Below, in pieces: positions 5,971 through 8,901 of a DNA stretch of 8,901 nt. The notes beneath the pieces are model-generated. The model did not search any database. It saw nothing but the letters and a program-made list of their open reading frames with translations, and was not told the DNA's origin. The stretch spans positions 1-8,901 of the forward strand of contig DYHC01000061.1 of NCBI GenBank assembly GCA_020724325.1. The letters are read 5' to 3'. Every line of letters begins with the position of its first letter. Position 1 is the stretch's first letter. The position numbers and the translations under genes were made by a program. Origin of the DNA: Melioribacter roseus. Lineage in GTDB: Bacteria > Bacteroidota > Ignavibacteria > Ignavibacteriales > Melioribacteraceae.

Positions 5971-6969
5971 TTATATTTTGTACCCTTTTGCAAGCCTGGC
6001 TTTAAGGTATTCAAAATATTCTTTTGTGATAGTTACCTGTGAATAAATATCGGCGATCTGCCCGATATTGATTTTTTCAAAATCCTCCGGTCTCGGCAGA
6101 ACTATTAATCCTCCTAGATCTACAGCTGCCGGACTAACAAGGATTTGATCTGCACCAATTGCAAAATACTGGCTTGGGCGATGTGTTTTCCTGGGAAAAA
6201 TGAAAACGCGCCAATAATCATTATTGTAAGAGCTGATTATATTCATCATCGGTTCTTCGTTCGGCTTCGAAACATTCTTAAATGACCGGACAAAAAACTT
6301 AAACGTTTGTAGAAGTTCGTTTTTGTTATCGGATTCAAATAAAAAACCGAATCGCAGGAATTTTTCTATGAAAGTAATCTCTATTTTATCGCCTCTTAAA
6401 ATATTTTGTTCATTTATTCTTTTTAAGTATGCAATTTCATTTTCAATAGGAATAACTTTTTTAGACGCTGCTTGAAAGTGCAAATGCTCCGGAGCCGAAG
6501 CACCGCATCTTGGTCCGTTATATAACAATGTATATTGAAATCCTAATTTTTCAGAGATATCCAGTAAATCGTCAAAGTTAGAAGTTATGTTTTGAGGAAT
6601 ATGTTTCTTATGAACAATTGTAAAATGCTCTTTGAATATTGGATAGGGATTGCAGAGTATTAAATAATGCTTTCCATATTCCAGTGCTTTTTGTTCTGCC
6701 GGTAAATTGTTTAAGCAAAGAAAACACGGGCGGTTATTTATAGCAGCGTTGTCTGTATCTGCTGTAGTGGAAATTATTCTTGCCGGATTATTTTGGACTA
6801 CAATGTTAATTCCTTCAATTTCAAAACTACGCGTAACAACACCGGCAAGATCATCATAATTATTTTTGAGAAAAGTCCATTCAAGCTTTTGTTCTTCCAT
6901 CAATCTATTTGCTGCAAAAGCCCAAAGGGTTGAATCGGAGCGCTTCTCTTTCTGGTTGTTCAGTATCAT
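5971..6969 (-). CDS. DUF4922 protein, HIT/GalT-like nucleotidyltransferase or phosphorylase
   Basis: This 332-residue cytoplasmic protein resembles the galactose-1-phosphate uridylyltransferase / ATP adenylyltransferase branch of the HIT superfamily. It has a CxxC pair at 82-85 (PCFLC), which may bind zinc. KEHFTIVHKKH (113-123) is the usual conserved strand before the active site. NGPRCGASAPEHLHFQ (151-166) is the histidine triad-like centre, with H164 the expected nucleophile and H162 and Q166 beside it. The C-terminal half (to VSPAAVDLGGLIVLPR, about 281-296) is typical of the DUF4922 group. By family knowledge such enzymes transfer nucleotidyl groups to, or phosphorolyse, sugar nucleotides or dinucleotides; the substrate here is unknown. 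It follows the glycosyltransferase by 10 nt, so the two are probably co-transcribed and work in one glycan pathway. The ATG at 6969 is the natural start. Confidence 0.82.
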   Translation of the reverse strand: MILNNQKEKRSDSTLWAFAANRLMEEQKLEWTFLKNNYDDLAGVVTRSFEIEGINIVVQNNPARIISTTADTDNAAINNRPCFLCLNNLPAEQKALEYGKHYLILCNPYPIFKEHFTIVHKKHIPQNITSNFDDLLDISEKLGFQYTLLYNGPRCGASAPEHLHFQAASKKVIPIENEIAYLKRINEQNILRGDKIEITFIEKFLRFGFLFESDNKNELLQTFKFFVRSFKNVSKPNEEPMMNIISSYNNDYWRVFIFPRKTHRPSQYFAIGADQILVSPAAVDLGGLIVLPRPEDFEKINIGQIADIYSQVTITKEYFEYLKARLAKGYKI

Positions 6970-6979
6970 TAATCTTTAT

Positions 6980-8431
6980 TTATTTCTCTTTGTTAAAGTT
7001 TATTCTTCTGGCTAACTCTACAGTGCGTAATTTATCCTTGTAGTAATTATTACGATTTAATTTGTCTATATCAAGATCTGAATCGGAATTTCCTTCCCAT
7101 CTTCTGCAGATATAAATAGGATAATAGATTCTGCCAATTTTGTATTCTCCCGAAATAGTAATTCCTAAAAAATAATCTTCGCCATAACTTACATTTGGTA
7201 CTCTTATCTGCCGTAACAAGGGCGTATAAAAAGCACGCGGTGCGCCAAGCCCGTTTATTCTTAACGCATTATTAGGTCCGTTTTCGTCCGACCATTCTTT
7301 ATGATCAATTAATCCCGGAGGAATCGGGTTCTTATTAATATCGGTTAATAAATAAGAGCCAATTACCATCGCGCAGCATTCATTATGAAAAAGATCAACA
7401 ATATTTTGAAGCGTGCTTTCGTCTTTGTAAATGTCGTCGCTGTCAAGCTGAACTGAAAACTTACCGCAATTATTGTGGTTTACTGCCAGATTCCAGCAGC
7501 CGCCTATAAGAAGATCCTCGCTTTCGGGAATTAAGTGAATTATCTTATCGAAGCGATCAGAAAAGTTTTTTATTATTTCTGTTGTTCCGTCGGTTGAATG
7601 ATTATCCACCACAATAATATTGAAAGGGAAATTTGTTTTTTGTTTTACCGCAGAATCCAGTGCATCCGAAATGGTTTTTACACGGTTCTTAACGGGAATT
7701 ATTACAGAAGCTTCCGTTCCAAATTTAGGTTCTGAAAAATCTATCCTTCTCTGTGCCGGTTTAATAAAAGCATTTATGTTTATTAAATGCTCGGTTACCG
7801 CAGATTCCAATTCTATTTGAACAGAACGATTCTGAGGATCAACGTAATCGAATTGTTTTGCATCCGACTTACGGAGATCCAATTGCTCGGCGGAATATAA
7901 AAATTCCGGTATTCGAAATATTTCCCTTTGTTCGGAAATAATTAAGCGTAGAGAATAAAATCCGGCATGCTTGTAATAACTATTTAATATTTCTGCCGCT
8001 GATCTAAAATTACTGGCAGCAAAGAACAGAGCAGGACCAAAATCAAAGTCATCTCTTAAACTTCCATGTTGATAATCGATTAAAGGATGCGGCTTGATTG
8101 GATTGGTCATTTCATAGTAGTCAGAATAAACTATACCCGCAGAAGTATTTTCGGCTATAGAAATAAACCGCTCTAAAGAATGTGGCGAAAAACTAATTTT
8201 AACAGGTTTGTTGATAAGTAAAATAAATTCTGATTCTGAAGCATCCGAAATTTTTTTAATCGTTCCAGAACTATTCAAGAAGTCAACGCAAATCAAATTA
8301 TCGATTTGTAATTCGGAATTAGAAGTAAAAAAATTTAATGAACTAATTAAAGATTCATTACCCAAAAGATTATTGTAATATTTTGCAAGTAATTCGTCGT
8401 TTACGTTAACAAATGCCGAGATTTTATTCAT
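6980..8431 (-). CDS. GT2-family glycosyltransferase with an extra degenerate GT-A-like N-terminal half
   Basis: The protein has 483 residues and no membrane segment. The C-terminal half (about 240-460) is a standard GT-A family 2 domain: [10 protein letters not shown] (241-250), [10 protein letters not shown] (274-283, nucleotide-binding D276), QLDSDD (328-333, metal-binding DxD), GLGAPRAFY (395-402) and GEDYF (417-421), where E418/D419 are candidates for the catalytic base. Residues 1-235 resemble the second half of another GT-A fold: [19 protein letters not shown] (69-87) sits where a DxD strand would be but reads NKP, followed by [10 protein letters not shown] (98-107) and [10 protein letters not shown] (123-132). 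This half is probably non-catalytic and could bind acceptor or partner. Donor and acceptor are unknown. The ATG at 8431 has only a weak upstream purine stretch. The gene is followed closely by the DUF4922 gene. Confidence 0.88.
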   Translation of the reverse strand: MNKISAFVNVNDELLAKYYNNLLGNESLISSLNFFTSNSELQIDNLICVDFLNSSGTIKKISDASESEFILLINKPVKISFSPHSLERFISIAENTSAGIVYSDYYEMTNPIKPHPLIDYQHGSLRDDFDFGPALFFAASNFRSAAEILNSYYKHAGFYSLRLIISEQREIFRIPEFLYSAEQLDLRKSDAKQFDYVDPQNRSVQIELESAVTEHLININAFIKPAQRRIDFSEPKFGTEASVIIPVKNRVKTISDALDSAVKQKTNFPFNIIVVDNHSTDGTTEIIKNFSDRFDKIIHLIPESEDLLIGGCWNLAVNHNNCGKFSVQLDSDDIYKDESTLQNIVDLFHNECCAMVIGSYLLTDINKNPIPPGLIDHKEWSDENGPNNALRINGLGAPRAFYTPLLRQIRVPNVSYGEDYFLGITISGEYKIGRIYYPIYICRRWEGNSDSDLDIDKLNRNNYYKDKLRTVELARRINFNKEK

Positions 8432-8548
8432 TATAAAGAATCTCTTTTTTGAATAAGAAATTATGAAAAATTAAAAGACCTCCCAAAACAACTCGTTAGA
8501 TAATTCGCTAACTTCTTTATCAAACACCAACACTTTAGCTAATAGAAA

Positions 8549-8901
8549 TCAAAACCGGAAATTAGCTCCTGCAAAAATTTGGCGTCCGGCTTCCGGAAGC
8601 CCAAATTGTGTATAATAAAGCCGGTCGAATAAATTATTTAACCTAATATAAATTTCCAGATTCGAAGTGCCAACCTCAAAGTTATAAGCCTGCCGGATGT
8701 TGGTTAACAAATATTCCGGTAAGCTCTGGTATCCTGTAGTTCCTTCTTTTAAGCCGAATTCCTTTCCAATATATTCGAATTCTAAAACGGCATTAAGTTC
8801 TTTTGTTATAGAGTAATCGAAATCTAAGCTTCCGTTAATTTCCGGGCGATACTCTAAAGTATCTGCAAATTCTCCGCTCTTGTTTTTAGCTCTTGCCGAG
8901 A
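8549..8901 (-). CDS. C-terminal end of a TonB-dependent outer-membrane receptor (partial, cut by window edge)
   Basis: I translated this frame by hand: about 116 codons stay open from the window edge to a TGA at 8549-8551. The sequence has alternating beta-barrel strands (PEINGSLDFDYSITKELNAV, VGTSNLEIYIRLNNLFDRLY). It ends with the classic receptor C-terminus YYTQFGLPEAGRQIFAGANFRF, including the final aromatic residue required for barrel insertion. Such receptors import iron complexes, vitamins or glycans across the outer membrane with energy from TonB/ExbBD. The plug and TonB box lie outside the window, so the substrate cannot be inferred. It is on the same strand as the glycosyltransferase, 117 nt upstream of it; that gap shows only a weak 5-bp hairpin. 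Confidence 0.88.
   Translation of the reverse strand, partial: SARAKNKSGEFADTLEYRPEINGSLDFDYSITKELNAVLEFEYIGKEFGLKEGTTGYQSLPEYLLTNIRQAYNFEVGTSNLEIYIRLNNLFDRLYYTQFGLPEAGRQIFAGANFRF

Noticed and set aside
8477..8512. GGGAGGTC (minus strand) as a ribosome site, and the GTTAG/CTAAC hairpin as a terminator after the TonB receptor
   Set aside because: The purine word is about 46 nt from the glycosyltransferase ATG with no start codon near it, and the hairpin stem is only 5 bp, too weak to call.

Overview
The window is AT-rich and probably comes from an environmental bacterium of the Bacteroidota/Ignavibacteria side of the FCB group. The evidence is the end of a TonB-dependent outer-membrane receptor, a DUF4922 (HIT/GalT-like) protein paired with a GT2 glycosyltransferase, and a SpoVG-family protein next to a NtrC-type regulator and a SpoIIE/RsbU-type phosphatase. 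This assignment is inference; there is no rRNA or other phylogenetic marker here.

Left part (114-4951, + strand): a tight four-gene signalling operon with gaps of 13, 9 and 20 nt. In order it encodes (1) a soluble sensor histidine kinase, GAF-like/PAS/PAS/HisKA/HATPase, interrupted by a one-base frameshift near 936-940 inside the second PAS domain; (2) a full NtrC-family sigma-54 activator; (3) a single-domain STAS protein (anti-anti-sigma type); and (4) a receiver domain fused to a PP2C/SpoIIE phosphatase. The simplest reading is one kinase feeding two receivers: one acts on sigma-54 promoters, the other controls dephosphorylation of the STAS protein. No anti-sigma (RsbW/SpoIIAB-like) kinase is present in the window.

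Middle (4952-5970): about 670 bp without a convincing protein gene. It holds a possible sigma-54 promoter-like site overlapping an inverted repeat, a TATAAT box, and a palindrome in front of the next gene. A small SpoVG-family gene (5620-5874) follows, with a perfect Shine-Dalgarno sequence. The 96-nt convergent gap after it is almost filled by a long imperfect hairpin (5888-5968).

Right part (5971-8901, - strand): a two-gene unit in which a GT2 glycosyltransferase, whose N-terminal half looks like a second and degenerate GT-A domain, is followed 10 nt later by a DUF4922 protein with a GalT/HIT-like active-site motif. Upstream on the same strand is the C-terminal end of a TonB-dependent receptor, cut by the window edge.

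The most notable points are the broken kinase, the mixed sigma-54/partner-switch operon without its anti-sigma kinase, the long hairpin between convergent genes, and the tandem glycosyltransferase/nucleotidyltransferase-like pair.
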